A DNA stretch of 64,000 bases from Pseudomonas sp. CFBP 13711 (GCF_014842265.1 NZ_JACYVI010000002.1:372001-436000), one strand, 5' to 3'. Counted from the first letter of the stretch, positions 7,738-17,962 are shown. The notes: generated from the sequence alone by a model not told the origin. Translations and numbers: made by a program.

Positions 7738-8637
7738 ATGGCGGATTACAAACTCGATGATCTGGCGGTGTTCGTTGCAGTGGGCCGAGAAGGCAATTTC
7801 ACCCGCGCCGCCGCCGCGCTGGGCATCTCCCCCTCCGCCGTCGGCCAGACCGTGCGCCTGCTGGAAGAGCGTCTCGGCGTTCGCCTGCTCACCCGCACCA
7901 CCCGCAGCGTGACCCGCACCGAAGTCGGCGAGCAGTTATTCAAGGGACTGGCGCCACTGCTCGACAGCATTGAAGAGCAGGTCAACGCCGCCATCGAGCA
8001 CGGCGGCCGCCCGTCCGCCACGGTGCGCATCACCGCCGATGAATTCGCCGCGCGTTACGTGCTCTGGCCTCGCCTCAAACCATTGCTCGATCAATACCCG
8101 GACATGACCATTGAGCTGGTCACCGACTACGGCCTGACCGACATCGTTGCCCAGCGCATCGACGCCGGCGTGCGCCTGGGTGACACCCTCGCGGCGGACA
8201 TGATCGCCGCGCCGATTGCCCCGCCGCTGCGGCTGATGACCGTGGCGTCCCCCGAGTACCTGGCGCGGCATTCCACGCCGCAGGTGCCGGAGGACTTGCC
8301 CCGCCATCGCTGCATCAACCTGCGCCTGCCCACCCATGGCGCGCTGTATCAATGGGAGTACGCCAAAGACGGCCGTGATATCCGCGTGCGCGTCGACGGC
8401 CCGTTGATCATGAACAGCGTGTTTCAGATTCTTCAGGGTTGCCTGGACGGCGTCGGTCTGGCGCAGCTTCCCGAGGGGCTGGTGGCCGGGCCTATCGAGC
8501 AGGGCGAACTGCTGGAAGTGCTCGCCGACTGGTGCGAGCCGTTCGAGGGCTACCACCTTTACTACCCCAGCCGGCGCCAGCACACGGCGGCGTTTCGCGT
8601 GGTGCTGGAGGCGCTGCGGATCAATCCGCTGGCGTGA
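7738..8637 (+). CDS. LysR-family transcriptional regulator
   Basis: 299-residue LysR-type regulator. The winged helix-turn-helix is at the N terminus (LDDLAVFVAVGREGNFTRAA, ISPSAVGQTVRLLEERLGVR, TRTTRSVTRTEVG), followed by a two-lobe effector domain starting near VRITADEFAARY. ATG at 7738 is preceded by AAGGAG at 10 bases; the ATG 18 bases earlier overlaps this ribosome binding site and is rejected. It is divergent from the cupin gene and likely controls it. Its 3' end nearly meets the convergent DNA polymerase II gene (9 bases apart). Confidence 0.9.
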   Translation: MADYKLDDLAVFVAVGREGNFTRAAAALGISPSAVGQTVRLLEERLGVRLLTRTTRSVTRTEVGEQLFKGLAPLLDSIEEQVNAAIEHGGRPSATVRITADEFAARYVLWPRLKPLLDQYPDMTIELVTDYGLTDIVAQRIDAGVRLGDTLAADMIAAPIAPPLRLMTVASPEYLARHSTPQVPEDLPRHRCINLRLPTHGALYQWEYAKDGRDIRVRVDGPLIMNSVFQILQGCLDGVGLAQLPEGLVAGPIEQGELLEVLADWCEPFEGYHLYYPSRRQHTAAFRVVLEALRINPLA

Positions 8638-8646
8638 AAACCCAGG

Positions 8647-11016
8647 TCAGAAGTCGAAGCTGAACTGGTCCTGGGAACTGAGATCGATGGTCCGCGAGAT
8701 CACGAACGGCAGGATTGCGTCGGCAATCGGCTGCAGCTGTTTGCTGATGTAGTGGTCGTAATCGATGGCCGCCGTCCGCACTTCCAGCGGCTCGGGTCCG
8801 GCGACCGTGATCACGTAGCTGATCCAGCCGCCATTCTGGTACTGCAACGGCCGACCCTGCTGGCGGTTGTACTCATCGGCCAGCCGCGCGGCGCGCACAT
8901 GGGGCGGCACGTTGCGTTCGTAATCGTCGAGGGCCCGGCGCAGGCGCTTGCGATAGACAAGCTGGCCGTCGAGTTCCCCGGCCAGGGTTCGGCCCACGTA
9001 CTCCCGAATGTATTCCTGAAACGGCTGACGCTGGAAAATCCGCAGGTACAGCTCTTGCTGAAAAGTCCGGGCCAGCGGCGACCAGTCAGTGCGCACGACC
9101 TCCAGCCCCTTGTAGACCATTTCGTCTTTGCCATCGGCGCGGGTCACCAAACCTGCATAACGCTTCTTGCTGCCCTCCTCCGCGCCGCGAATGGTCGGCA
9201 TCAGGAAGCGCTTGAAGTGGGTTTCGAATTGCAGCTCGAGCGCACTCTCCAGCCCGTATTCCTCTTTCACATGAGCGCGCCACCAGTCGTTGACCTGCTT
9301 AACCAGCGCGGTGCCGATCTGCGCGGCATCGTCCTGCTCATGGGCTTTTTTCAGCCAGACGAACGTCGAGTCGGTATCGCCGTAGATCACCTCGTAGCCT
9401 TGGGCTTCGATCAGCAGCCGGGTCTGGTGCATGATCTCGTGCCCGCGCAGGGTGATCGACGATGCCAGCCGCGTGTCGAAGAACCGGCAGCCACTGGAAC
9501 CCAGCACGCCGTAAAAGGCATTCATGATGATTTTCAGCGCCTGGGACAGCGGCGCATTGCGCTCGCGCTTGGCGACTTCGCGTCCTTCGGCCACCCGCGA
9601 AACGATGGCCGGTAGACAATGCCGGGTGCGGGAAAAACGCGCGCCACGAAAGCCTTCCACCGACTCGCTGTCGTCGGGGTGCTTGAGGCCTTCGATCAAG
9701 CCCACGGGGTCAATCAGAAAGGTGCGGATGATCGACGGATACAGGCTCTTGTAATCGAGGACCAACACCGATTCGTACAGCCCTGGGCGCGAATCCATGA
9801 CGAAACCGCCGGGGCTGGCTTCCGGCATGCGCTCGCCCAGGTTCGGCGCGACGAAGCCCTGACGGTGCATCAGCGGGATATACAAATGCTCGAACGCGGC
9901 CACCGAGCCGCCGCTTCGATCCACCGGCAGGCCGGTCACCGTGGCGCGTTCGAGGAGGAAGGTGAGCAGCTCGGTCTTGGCGAAAATCTGCGTGACCAGC
10001 TCGCAGTCCTTGAGGTTGTAACGCGCCAGCGCCGGCTTGTCCTCGGCGAACATGCGGTTGATCTCGTCCATGCGCTGATACGGATTGTCGATGGCCTTGC
10101 CTTCGCCCAGCAGCGTCTGCGATACGTTTTCCAGGCTGAACGAGGGAAAGCTCCAGGTCGCCGAACGCAGCGCTTCGATGCCGTCGATGATCAAGCGCCC
10201 GGCCGCCGCCGCGAAGAAGTGATTGTTGCGCGCGCCGTGTTCGCGCCAGGTCATCACCTCGCCGCCGCGCCCCAGACGCAGCGGCACATTCAAGCGCCGC
10301 GAGTGCTCATGCAGCACGCGCAGATCGAACTGCACCACGTTCCAGCCGATGATCCCGTCGGGGTCATGGCGGGCCATCCATTCGTTGAGTTTCTCCAGCA
10401 GCGCAACGCGGGTGTCGCAGTACTCAAGCTTGAAGTTCACCTGGGCGTCATCGCCATTGGCCGGGCCGAGCATGTACACCTGACGCTCGCCGCAGCCGTG
10501 CAGGCCGATGCAATACAGCTCGCCGCGCTCGGTGGTTTCGATGTCCAGCGAGACCAGTTTCAGGGTCGGTCGGTAACGTGGATCAGGCCTGAGTTGCGCG
10601 TCCAGCAACAGGCCATTGGCGTCCGGCCGCCCGCTGAACTGCACCGGCGCGGTGATGAAACGCTCCATCAGGTAGCGCTCGGGCGGACGGATATCGGCTT
10701 CGTAGACGTCGACGCTGGCCTTGCGAAGATCGCTTTCCAGGTTCATCAACTGGCGATGCTGACGCGTATACAGCCCCATCACCGGGCGATGGCGGAAATC
10801 ACACAGCTCCAGTGGCTTGAGCTCGACATGGCGCTCTTTGCGCAACACGGTTTCAGCGCGCTCGCGGTGCTGTTCCGGGATAAACGCGACGGACGTCTGA
10901 TACGGCAGGCGCACCTGGCGCGGCCCCTCGTCGGTGGCCAGCCAGAATTCCACTTCGGTGCCGGCGTCCGTGTCGCGCCAATGCCGGGTCAGGACGAAGC
11001 CCTGCTGTAAATCCAC
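8647..11016 (-). CDS. polB: DNA polymerase II
   Basis: Family B DNA polymerase used in translesion synthesis and fork restart. The 789 residues match E. coli PolB (783). N terminus [20 protein letters not shown] aligns with the E. coli start. Exonuclease motif [11 protein letters not shown], polymerase motif [10 protein letters not shown], motif B around [15 protein letters not shown] and motif C YGDTDS are all intact. The start is a GTG at 11016, since the open frame runs 87 codons further upstream without similarity; GAGG lies about 8 bases before the GTG. I found no CTG-N10-CAG LexA box in 11017-11242, although the E. coli gene is SOS-induced. Confidence 0.95.
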   Translation of the reverse strand: MDLQQGFVLTRHWRDTDAGTEVEFWLATDEGPRQVRLPYQTSVAFIPEQHRERAETVLRKERHVELKPLELCDFRHRPVMGLYTRQHRQLMNLESDLRKASVDVYEADIRPPERYLMERFITAPVQFSGRPDANGLLLDAQLRPDPRYRPTLKLVSLDIETTERGELYCIGLHGCGERQVYMLGPANGDDAQVNFKLEYCDTRVALLEKLNEWMARHDPDGIIGWNVVQFDLRVLHEHSRRLNVPLRLGRGGEVMTWREHGARNNHFFAAAAGRLIIDGIEALRSATWSFPSFSLENVSQTLLGEGKAIDNPYQRMDEINRMFAEDKPALARYNLKDCELVTQIFAKTELLTFLLERATVTGLPVDRSGGSVAAFEHLYIPLMHRQGFVAPNLGERMPEASPGGFVMDSRPGLYESVLVLDYKSLYPSIIRTFLIDPVGLIEGLKHPDDSESVEGFRGARFSRTRHCLPAIVSRVAEGREVAKRERNAPLSQALKIIMNAFYGVLGSSGCRFFDTRLASSITLRGHEIMHQTRLLIEAQGYEVIYGDTDSTFVWLKKAHEQDDAAQIGTALVKQVNDWWRAHVKEEYGLESALELQFETHFKRFLMPTIRGAEEGSKKRYAGLVTRADGKDEMVYKGLEVVRTDWSPLARTFQQELYLRIFQRQPFQEYIREYVGRTLAGELDGQLVYRKRLRRALDDYERNVPPHVRAARLADEYNRQQGRPLQYQNGGWISYVITVAGPEPLEVRTAAIDYDHYISKQLQPIADAILPFVISRTIDLSSQDQFSFDF

Positions 11017-11242
11017 CGCTGCAACCTCGTCGCTTTTTATTTCAGACGAGGATTCTACGGTGAATGCGACAGGAAAGCGCGGCGGCTGCGGGAAAGCGCC
11101 ATGCCCGGCCGATGACCTGTCAGCCAGCAGCGGCTCTCCCGGAAAATCCGCCCCACGGTCAGTGCCTGACGACCTATGCTGCGGGAACGATGTGGGTCCC
11201 ATGGACATCACAACAACTCGACCATCATCTGAGGGATCCAGC

Positions 11243-12496
11243 ATGCACGTTCGACGTACCGCCCTGACGACTTCCATCCTCGCCGCGCTGTTGAGTGGCG
11301 GCGCCCTTTTTGCCGGCAGCGCCTATGCCGCCGATGTCTCCCCCGAGCAGTTATTGAAGAAGGCCCAGGCCGAGCAAAAACCTTATCTGGCCACCGTCAA
11401 GCAACTGGTCGACATCGACACCGGAACGGGTCAGGCACCCGGCCTGAAAATGGTCAGTGCGGTGCTGGTCGAACGGCTAAAGGCCTTAGGCGCAACAGTC
11501 GAAACCACGCCGGCGACGCCCTCGGCGGGCGATAACATCGTCGGCACCCTCAAGGGCACGGGCAGCAAATCCTTTCTGCTGATGATTCATTACGACACGG
11601 TGTTCGGTCCGGGCACCGCCGCCAAGCGGCCTTTCCGCGTCGACGGCGACCACGCCTACGGCCCTGGCGTGGCCGACGCCAAAGGTGGCGTGGCGATGGT
11701 GCTGCATACCCTGAAGCTGCTGGAAGACCAGAAGTTCAAGGACTTTGGCACGATCACCGTGCTGTTCAACCCTGACGAGGAAACGGGGTCCGCCGGCTCG
11801 AAAACCCTCATCGCCGAGCTGGCCCGCAAGCACGACTACGTGTTCTCGTTCGAGCCACCGGACAAGGACGCCGTGACGGTCGCCACCAACGGCATCAACG
11901 GCGTGTTCGTCGATGTCAAAGGCAAATCCTCCCACGCCGGCTCCGCCCCGGAAGCCGGGCGCAATGCGGCCATGGAACTGGCCCATCAACTGGTGCAGCT
12001 CAAGGACCTGGGCGATTCGGCCAAGGGCACTACGGTGAACTGGACCCTGATCAAAGGCGGCGAGAAGCGCAACATCATCCCGTCGAGCGCCGCGGCTGAG
12101 GGCGACATGCGCTATTCAGACCTGAGCGAATCCGATCGCGTATTGGCCGACGGTCAGCGCATCGTGCAGGGCAAAATGATCGACGGCACCGACGTCACCT
12201 TCCGCCTCGACAAAGGCCGCCCCCCACTGGCAAAAAACCCCGCAACCGACGCCCTCGCCAAAACCGCCCAGGCGATCTACGCCAAAACCGGCCGCACCCT
12301 CGAACCCATCGCCATGCGCTTCGGCACCGACGCCGGCTACGCCTACGTCCCCGACAGCCAAAAACCCGCCGTCCTCGAAACCATGGGCGTCGTCGGCGCC
12401 GGCCTCCACGCCGACGACGAATACATGGACCTCACCAGCATCGCCCCAAGGCTCTACCTGACGGCGGCGATGATCATGGAATTGTCCGGGAAATAA
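11243..12496 (+). CDS. Periplasmic M20 metallopeptidase, glutamate carboxypeptidase (CPG2-like)
   Basis: 417-residue zinc peptidase that removes C-terminal glutamate from folate-like or peptide substrates in the carboxypeptidase G2 subfamily. Signal peptide [20 protein letters not shown] ending AYA|AD. Zinc-site motifs: MIHYDTVF (His), GVADAKGG (bridging Asp), [11 protein letters not shown] (catalytic and metal-binding Glu pair) and the dimerisation-domain SSHAGSAPE. Overall similarity to Pseudomonas CPG2 is clear, including DTGTGQAPG and [15 protein letters not shown] near the C terminus. An internal ATG gives the signal peptide; the longer upstream frame lies opposite polB. It diverges from polB across 226 bases. 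Confidence 0.9.
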   Translation: MHVRRTALTTSILAALLSGGALFAGSAYAADVSPEQLLKKAQAEQKPYLATVKQLVDIDTGTGQAPGLKMVSAVLVERLKALGATVETTPATPSAGDNIVGTLKGTGSKSFLLMIHYDTVFGPGTAAKRPFRVDGDHAYGPGVADAKGGVAMVLHTLKLLEDQKFKDFGTITVLFNPDEETGSAGSKTLIAELARKHDYVFSFEPPDKDAVTVATNGINGVFVDVKGKSSHAGSAPEAGRNAAMELAHQLVQLKDLGDSAKGTTVNWTLIKGGEKRNIIPSSAAAEGDMRYSDLSESDRVLADGQRIVQGKMIDGTDVTFRLDKGRPPLAKNPATDALAKTAQAIYAKTGRTLEPIAMRFGTDAGYAYVPDSQKPAVLETMGVVGAGLHADDEYMDLTSIAPRLYLTAAMIMELSGK

Positions 12497-12539
12497 GGCG
12501 GGGCGCTTTTTAGAGCTTGTCGATAGATCGCGACTTTGT

Positions 12540-12585
12540 TGCCCTTCGGGCCTTTCGCGAGCAAGCTCGCTCCCACATTTGCTTA
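12540..12585. repeat. REP-type palindrome, GAGCAAGCTCGCTCCCAC family
   Basis: Contains TTCGCGAGCAAGCTCGCTCCCACA, split here as TTCGCGAGCAAGC and TCGCTCCCACA, the common Pseudomonas extragenic palindrome also found near 28.85, 30.5 and three times in 39.2-39.9 kb. It lies 44 bases after the M20 peptidase stop, just before a copy of the long structured repeat. Confidence 0.75.
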
Positions 12586-12660
12586 AACGTGCCATGGCCT
12601 GATAGACCGAGTTGCCAGCTTTTGGGTTGCGTCGAAAATTGGGCGTGGCTACATAAGACG

Positions 12661-12990
12661 GGCTTTGATTTTCGCCTTTGATCATCATTACGACGCAAAA
12701 AGTCCAGACGACACCAATCGCGACTTTGGTGCAGGCTGAACGCAGACGACGCGGAGTGGGCCGAGCCGCATGGATGCGGCGAGAGCGCCGTCAGGACATG
12801 GATGTCCGTTCGGCGCGGGCCCACGGAGCGTCGTCGAAGTGAGGGTATTCCGACGAAGGAGGAACCCAACCATGAGCAAGCACCCTTGGTTACTTGGGGT
12901 GCTTTTCCAAGTAACTCGCCGAAGGCGAAACGTCTGCCCCCAGGCAGACGCTCTTGATCTTAAGGTCGATGATCTTGATCTTGATCTTAA
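12661..12990 (+). repeat. Long structured repeat element, copy 1
   Basis: About 300-bp repeat shared with 38.88-39.17 (inverted), 40.06-40.375 and 48.6-48.905 kb. The core (12745-12835) folds as: P1 GACGACGC/GCGTCGTC (12745-12752 with 12828-12835), P2 GTGGGC/GCCCAC (12756-12761 with 12819-12824), arm P3 GCCGCA-TGGA-TGCGGC (12765-12780) and arm P4 GCGCCG/CGGCGC (12785-12790 with 12811-12816), itself capped by GGACA-TGGA-TGTCC (12794-12807). Further hairpins follow: GGTTACTTGG/CCAAGTAACT and GTCTGCC/GGCAGAC. It ends in GATCTT hexamers. Its right part overlaps the 3' end of the ArgD paralogue and provides that gene's stop codon. Confidence 0.85.
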
Positions 12991-14167
12991 AACCTGAACC
13001 GCGAAGCGCCCCTACGACGCCTGCCACGATCCGGTCCACATCGTTTGCATCAATCACCAACGGCGGCAACAGCCGAATCGTCTGCCCACGCGTCACATTG
13101 ATCAACACCCCATACTCCTGCGCCGCCACCAGACACACATCCCGAATCGGCCGCCTCAACTCAATCCCGATCATCAACCCCATCCCCCGCACCTGCGCCA
13201 CATCAGCGTGCCCCGCCAGCGCAGCGCGCAGACCCGCCAGCAACCGCTCCCCCTGCACCGCCGCATTGAGCAAAAGCCCCTCATCCTCAACGATATCCAG
13301 CACCGTACAACCGACCCGGCACGCCAGCGGATTACCGCCAAACGTACTGCCATGACTGCCCGGCGTGAACAGCCGCGCCACCGCCGCCGTCGCCAGACAC
13401 GCACCAATGGGAATGCCATTGCCCAGCGCCTTCGCCAGCGTCATCACATCCGGTACGATCCCCTCATGCTCGAACGCAAACCAGCGCCCCGTCCGACCCA
13501 TGCCCGTCTGGATCTCATCCAGCATCATCAGCCAACCGTTTTGAGTGCAATGGTCGCGCAGTGCCTTTAGATAGCCCGGCGGCGGCAACGCCACACCGCC
13601 CTCGCCCTGAATCGGTTCGACCAGCACCGCGACGATGCGCTCGCCATACGCCAACGTCGCTTGTTTAACCGCAACGATGTCACCGAACGCCACCTTCACG
13701 AACTCACCGGACATCGGCTGATAACCCAGCCGCGCGGCGCCGTTATCGCTGGCCGACAACGTGCCGAGGGTGCGGCCGTGAAAGGCGTTGTCCATCACCA
13801 GCACCAGCGGATGCTCGATGCCCTTGGCCCAGCCATACAAACGCGCCAGCTTGAGCGCGGTTTCGTTGGCCTCGGCGCCGGAATTGTTGAAAAACACCTG
13901 TTCCAGGCCCGACAGCCGGGTCAGACGTTGCGCCAGCTTCTGCTGCCAGTCGATGCGGTAATGGTTGGACGTGTGCAAGAGCAGCCCGGCCTGCTCGCTG
14001 ATCGCTGCGACAATCTTTGGGTGGCTGTGGCCGACGTTGGTTACCGCAACACCCGCGACGGCGTCCAGGTACTGACGACCGCTGTCGTCCCACAGCCGCG
14101 CGCCTTCGCCACGGATGAAGCTCAACGGCATGGGTTTGTAGGTGTTCATCAGGCAGGCGGCGGTCAT
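12890..14167 (-). CDS. Acetylornithine/ornithine-type aminotransferase, ArgD paralogue, with repeat-derived C-terminal tail
   Basis: PLP-dependent class III aminotransferase of the ArgD type, 425 aa. Motifs: [15 protein letters not shown] for phosphate binding, [34 protein letters not shown] and the PLP lysine in [22 protein letters not shown] precedes the small domain. Family members end close to VVGALRG (about residue 392). Here the frame continues into a copy of the long repeat, adding about 33 residues ([13 protein letters not shown], then [19 protein letters not shown]). The first part of the tail is a translated GATCTT hexamer tract. ATG has GGAG 8 bases upstream. Divergent from a LysR regulator. 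Arginine biosynthesis or catabolic role is not resolved; this is probably not the principal argD. Confidence 0.9.
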   Translation of the reverse strand: MTAACLMNTYKPMPLSFIRGEGARLWDDSGRQYLDAVAGVAVTNVGHSHPKIVAAISEQAGLLLHTSNHYRIDWQQKLAQRLTRLSGLEQVFFNNSGAEANETALKLARLYGWAKGIEHPLVLVMDNAFHGRTLGTLSASDNGAARLGYQPMSGEFVKVAFGDIVAVKQATLAYGERIVAVLVEPIQGEGGVALPPPGYLKALRDHCTQNGWLMMLDEIQTGMGRTGRWFAFEHEGIVPDVMTLAKALGNGIPIGACLATAAVARLFTPGSHGSTFGGNPLACRVGCTVLDIVEDEGLLLNAAVQGERLLAGLRAALAGHADVAQVRGMGLMIGIELRRPIRDVCLVAAQEYGVLINVTRGQTIRLLPPLVIDANDVDRIVAGVVGALRGSGFKIKIKIIDLKIKSVCLGADVSPSASYLEKHPK

Positions 14168-14267
14168 GTCGGTGGCTCCATCACGGGGTAAGTGAGGCCA
14201 GTATCGTTAGCCCGTTCTGATGTATAAAGACCGCCATCCTTCAGTGACTTTAAAGCAGGGCTTGATA

Positions 14268-15170
14268 ATGGATGTATTTCTGGCGATGACGGTCTTCGTC
14301 AAAGTGGTGGAAGGCGGCAGCATGACCGCGGCCGCGCGCCAGTGCGAAATGTCGACGACCATGGTCGGCAATCACCTGAAAGCCCTGGAGCAGCGCCTCG
14401 GGGTGAGCCTGTTGCAGCGCACCACGCGCCGGCAGAACCTGACCGAGTTTGGCCTCGAATACTACCGGCGTTGCGTCGAAGTACTGGGGCTGGTCAACGA
14501 TTCCGAGCGCATGGCCGAACAGGCCCAGACCGAGCCCAGCGGCACCTTGCGCGTCACCGCCCCGCCAGCCTTCGGCGCCGAACGCCTGGCGCCGTTGCTC
14601 AGCGATTTCGTCCAGCGCTACCCGGAGATCAAGGTGGAGGTGGTGCTCAGCAATCAGACGATGGACCTGATCGAGCACGGTTTCGACGCCGCCATCCGCC
14701 TCGGCACCCCGGAATCTTCGGCCCTGATTGCCCGGCCCCTGCAGGACTACACCCTGACCATCTGCGCGGCGCCCGCCTATTTGAAGCGTCGGGGTACACC
14801 GAAAAACGCCGACGACCTGCGCGACCACGACTGCCTGGCGTTCGCCTACCCGGCCGGTGATGACTGGCGTGCCGCCGACAAATTATGGCGCCTGACCGGG
14901 CCCGACGGCGTGATGGAGGTGCCGGTGTCGGGCTCGATGATCGTCAACAGCACGCCGGCGCTGCGCCAGGCCGTGCTCGCCGGGATGGGCGTGTCGATGC
15001 TGCCCGACGTGCTGATCAGCGAGGACATCGCCAGCGGAAAGCTCGTGCCACTGCTGCAGGATTATCAACCGCCCAGCCGCACGCTGTGGCTGATGTACCC
15101 CCAGGACCGCTATCGCCTGCCCAAGGTGCGGCAGTTCGTCGAACATGCTTTACGGGCTTGGGGCAAATAA
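14268..15170 (+). CDS. LysR-family regulator, AaeR/CrgA-like subgroup
   Basis: 300-residue LysR regulator. HTH around GGSMTAAARQCEMSTTMVGN and LEQRLGVSLLQRTTRRQNLTEFG; effector domain begins near GTLRVTAPPAFGAERLAPLL, the signature of the CrgA/AaeR-like subgroup, which often controls adjacent oxidoreductases or exporters. ATG at 14268 has CAGGG upstream; the track-like longer start at 14220 would enter the promoter shared with the ArgD paralogue. Downstream on the same strand, after 132 bases, is an MDR-family oxidoreductase, so both flanking genes are candidate targets. Confidence 0.88.
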   Translation: MDVFLAMTVFVKVVEGGSMTAAARQCEMSTTMVGNHLKALEQRLGVSLLQRTTRRQNLTEFGLEYYRRCVEVLGLVNDSERMAEQAQTEPSGTLRVTAPPAFGAERLAPLLSDFVQRYPEIKVEVVLSNQTMDLIEHGFDAAIRLGTPESSALIARPLQDYTLTICAAPAYLKRRGTPKNADDLRDHDCLAFAYPAGDDWRAADKLWRLTGPDGVMEVPVSGSMIVNSTPALRQAVLAGMGVSMLPDVLISEDIASGKLVPLLQDYQPPSRTLWLMYPQDRYRLPKVRQFVEHALRAWGK

Positions 15171-15302
15171 GCGCTCACGCCAGGGAAGTCGTCAACGCGA
15201 ATTGATAGCAGGCATGTCGGGTATCGACCGACAGAAATAGTGCCCCGGGGCCCCCATCGATACAGTCGTTGCAACACTCAACGACAGGCATCGAGGTCAA
15301 CA

Positions 15303-16319
15303 ATGTCACGCGCCATCAAATTTCATCGCTTCGGCAAAGCCGATGTGCTCAGTTGCGAGGAGCAGCCTGACCGGTCCCCCGGCCCACAGGAAGTGCTGGT
15401 TCGTGCCGAAGCCATCGGCATCAGCTGGGACGACGTATTGTGGCGGCAAAACCTGTCACTGGCACCGGTGCAACTGCCAGCGGGTCTGGGCAGTGAAATG
15501 GCCGGCGTCGTCGAAGCCGTGGGCGCTGGCGTGACCGACTTGAAGGTGGGCGACAAGGTGGCGAGCTTCAAAGCCATGAGCGCCAACCAGTACCCGGTGT
15601 GTGGCGACCACGTGATGGTCCCGCGCAACGCGCTGACCCTTTACCCGGACGCACTGACGCCGGTGGAAGCCAGCGTTCACTACACGCCGATGCTGCTGGC
15701 CTGGTTTGCCTTCGTCGAGCTTGCCAACGTGCAACCGGGCCAGACCGTGCTCGTCACCGACGCGACGTACAGCCCCGGCATTGCCTTCGTGCAGTTGGGC
15801 AAGGCGTTGGGCCTGCGGGTGATCGCGGCGACGCCCCATGGGCAAGACCGTGAATACCTGCTGGCGAACGGCGCCGATCGGGTGATCGTCACCGACGAGG
15901 ACGACATCGGCCTGCGCATCGAGTCGCTGACCCACGGCCATGGCATCGAAGCGGTGTTCGACGGACTGGGCGGCATGCAGATGTCGATGCTCGGTGACGT
16001 GCTGGCGCCCCGCGGCAGTCTGGTGCTGTACGGCCTGCGCGGTGGCAACAAAACGCCTTTCCCGGCGCAGCAGGCATTCCGCAAGAACATGCGCTTCCAC
16101 GTGCATTGCCTGGAAAACTTCACCGGCAAACCGGAGCTGGGCATCGAGCAGAATGGCCCCGCCCTGCAGCGGGCACTGGACGCTATCAACGATCTGACGG
16201 CCAAGGGTCTGCTCAAGCCGGACATCCACCGCACCTGGCCCTTCGAGCAGTTCGGCAAGGCGCACAACCACCTCGACGAGCATCCCGTGCGCGGTCGCGT
16301 GGTGCTGAAAGTCAGATGA
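15303..16319 (+). CDS. MDR-superfamily NAD(P)H oxidoreductase, quinone-oxidoreductase-like
   Basis: 338-residue zinc-type alcohol dehydrogenase / quinone oxidoreductase family protein. GroES-like N-terminal half (DRSPGPQEVLVRAEAIGISWDD, GLGSEMAGVVEAVGAGVTDLKVGDKVA), then a nucleotide-binding fold. The usual GxGxxG segment is altered: the aligned stretch reads VLVTDATYSPGIAFVQLGKA. The structural-zinc cysteine cluster is missing, which fits the zinc-free quinone oxidoreductase subgroup. ATG at 15303 has GAGG eight bases upstream. Cytoplasmic; substrate unknown. Probably linked to the preceding LysR gene. Confidence 0.85.
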   Translation: MSRAIKFHRFGKADVLSCEEQPDRSPGPQEVLVRAEAIGISWDDVLWRQNLSLAPVQLPAGLGSEMAGVVEAVGAGVTDLKVGDKVASFKAMSANQYPVCGDHVMVPRNALTLYPDALTPVEASVHYTPMLLAWFAFVELANVQPGQTVLVTDATYSPGIAFVQLGKALGLRVIAATPHGQDREYLLANGADRVIVTDEDDIGLRIESLTHGHGIEAVFDGLGGMQMSMLGDVLAPRGSLVLYGLRGGNKTPFPAQQAFRKNMRFHVHCLENFTGKPELGIEQNGPALQRALDAINDLTAKGLLKPDIHRTWPFEQFGKAHNHLDEHPVRGRVVLKVR

Positions 16320-16476
16320 GCGCACGCCGCCATTCACATGGGGTAACAGACCTGAAGAACTGCCTTGGTTGACGTCGGTGACGCGGCGGCCACACTCCAG
16401 AAAAGGACTTTCCGAGCGAATGACCGCTCACCCCGCTCCGCCCTCGGAGCCTCACCACACGTCAAGGAATGACTGT

Positions 16477-17415
16477 ATGCCCCTTAACCCACCGGCTTCA
16501 CCCCGTCCGCCCCATCTCGACTGGATGGCGCACATCCCCGAACTCGCGCAGTTGCGCATTGACCAACTCATCCTCCCCGGCGCCCACAACGCCGGCAGCG
16601 ACAAGCTGTCACCCAACTTCGCCGTCCCCCAGGAGATGGCCCAGGACGTCGCGCCCCTGGAGCAATTGCGCCAGGGGGTGCGCGCGCTGGATTTGCGCGT
16701 GGCGTTTTATTCGAAGTATGAAAAGGGTGACCCGCGGCGTTTTCAGCTGTTCCACCTGACCTCGTCAGGGCGCACGGTCGCCGGAGACATTCTGGCGTGC
16801 GTCCATGCATTTTTTGAAGAACTGGAACAGAACGGCTCCCCGGCGCGTGAAATCGTCATTCTGGATTTCCATCAGTTCAAGGATTTCACTGAACTGACCC
16901 ACAGGGAATTTCAGAACCTGCTAACCAAAACCCTTGGCCCGAGGGCCGTGCCACGGCAACTAAGCAGGCTGACGCTGGAAGGCATCTGGCGTGATCATCC
17001 GGGCAAAAACGTCGTGCTTGCCTATAACCGGCGCTCCGGCGACGAGCTGCTGTGGGACGGGGTCAAGCAGCGCTGGCCGGGAGAAAACCTGTTCAACACC
17101 AACACCCTGAAGGCGTTCGTCAACGAAGTGGCAGTGGAAAACAAACCCGAGTTCAGCCTGACCGCCATCCAGTGCGCCAAGTATTCATTGCCGCTGCACG
17201 CGCCCAGTGACTTGAGCGGGAAGATCGATCAGTGGTTCGAGTCGACGGACGAGAACAGCTTCATCCAGAATTTCTACATCATCAACACCGACTGGACCCT
17301 GCGCAGCGCGCTGGTCGCCCATTGCCGTCATGCCAATGGTATGCGTGCCCGCTTCAACCTGCGCCATCCCGATCAGCCGTTGCAACCCAGGCGGCGAGCC
17401 GTCAGCAGCGCGTGA
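16477..17415 (+). CDS. PI-PLC X-domain protein
   Basis: 312-residue protein with the phosphatidylinositol-specific phospholipase C X fold. First catalytic histidine in LPGAHNAGSDK (around residue 34), second in FQLFHLTSSGRTVAG (around residue 92), with LDLRVAFYS and IVILDFHQF as the flanking strands. There is no signal peptide at the chosen start (AAGGA 8 bases before ATG); the in-frame extension upstream also lacks one. Bacterial PI-PLCs are usually secreted, so export, if any, would need another route. Ends overlapping a convergent small gene by 14 bases. Lipid substrate unknown. Confidence 0.85.
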   Translation: MPLNPPASPRPPHLDWMAHIPELAQLRIDQLILPGAHNAGSDKLSPNFAVPQEMAQDVAPLEQLRQGVRALDLRVAFYSKYEKGDPRRFQLFHLTSSGRTVAGDILACVHAFFEELEQNGSPAREIVILDFHQFKDFTELTHREFQNLLTKTLGPRAVPRQLSRLTLEGIWRDHPGKNVVLAYNRRSGDELLWDGVKQRWPGENLFNTNTLKAFVNEVAVENKPEFSLTAIQCAKYSLPLHAPSDLSGKIDQWFESTDENSFIQNFYIINTDWTLRSALVAHCRHANGMRARFNLRHPDQPLQPRRRAVSSA

Positions 17416-17719
17416 TCAAACCCTGTCGGGCGACGCGAATCAGTTGGTGAATCACCGCTTCCGCGCGCTCGGCAGCGGGCGCCTGAATCACGGCCAGGTC
17501 GAACTGGTCGTTGCTGAAGCGCTCAAGGGCATCGTCGGTTTCGATAAATTGAATGAGGAAAGCGTGCGGGCCGCCCTGGCGACGCGGCCAGCCGTCCAGG
17601 TAACGCAGCAACGACGGCTGATGGGCGCCGCCCAGAAGGATTTGTGGATTACGACGATTGAACTGGCTGGCGATGGGGGCCAGACGAACGAGGGGACGCG
17701 GGTGGGAATGACTGCTCAT
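17402..17719 (-). CDS. Conserved-looking hypothetical protein, 105 aa
   Basis: Encodes MSSHSHPRPLVRLAPIASQF, then NRRNPQILLGGAHQPSLLR and ends IRVARQGLITRC. The composition and hydrophobic pattern look like a real soluble protein, and the opposite strand offers nothing better. I do not recognise a named family. It is convergent with the PI-PLC gene (14-base overlap of stop regions). GAGG lies rather far (about 18 bases) before the ATG, so expression signals are weak. Confidence 0.6.
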   Translation of the reverse strand: MSSHSHPRPLVRLAPIASQFNRRNPQILLGGAHQPSLLRYLDGWPRRQGGPHAFLIQFIETDDALERFSNDQFDLAVIQAPAAERAEAVIHQLIRVARQGLITRC

Positions 17720-17926
17720 AGTGTCGTTTTCTCTGCCTCATTGATCCGCTGGGCAGCGGTGAGAGGCAACACCGAACCAGCGCTTTAGCGGAATTTCGAT
17801 GACGAATGACCGTCACCCGGCGCCCCGCAAGTAGCTGTTTAAATCGGCGCATGAACGGCATCCTAGAGAAGCGCTGTAGGCATTGTCAATCGACGGATAC
17901 CGTCGCGCTCCTGTCTAACCGGACGC

Positions 17927-17962
17927 AAAAAAATCCCGGCGCCCTGAGAGGCCGGGATTTTT
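17927..17962. terminator. Rho-independent terminator after the DoxX gene
   Basis: Perfect stem AAAATCCCGGC/GCCGGGATTTT with a 10-base loop. It has a run of T on both strands, so it can work in both directions. It lies about 40 bases after the minus-strand DoxX stop. The rest of 17720-18003 shows no gene. Confidence 0.88.

Noticed and set aside
11205..11225. ACAACAAC string upstream of the M20 peptidase as a Crc motif
   Set aside because: Incomplete match to AAnAAnAA and too far (over 15 bases) from the ribosome binding site to be convincing.
11017..11242. Possible LexA box for polB
   Set aside because: I searched by eye for CTG-N10-CAG between the divergent starts and found none with acceptable symmetry.
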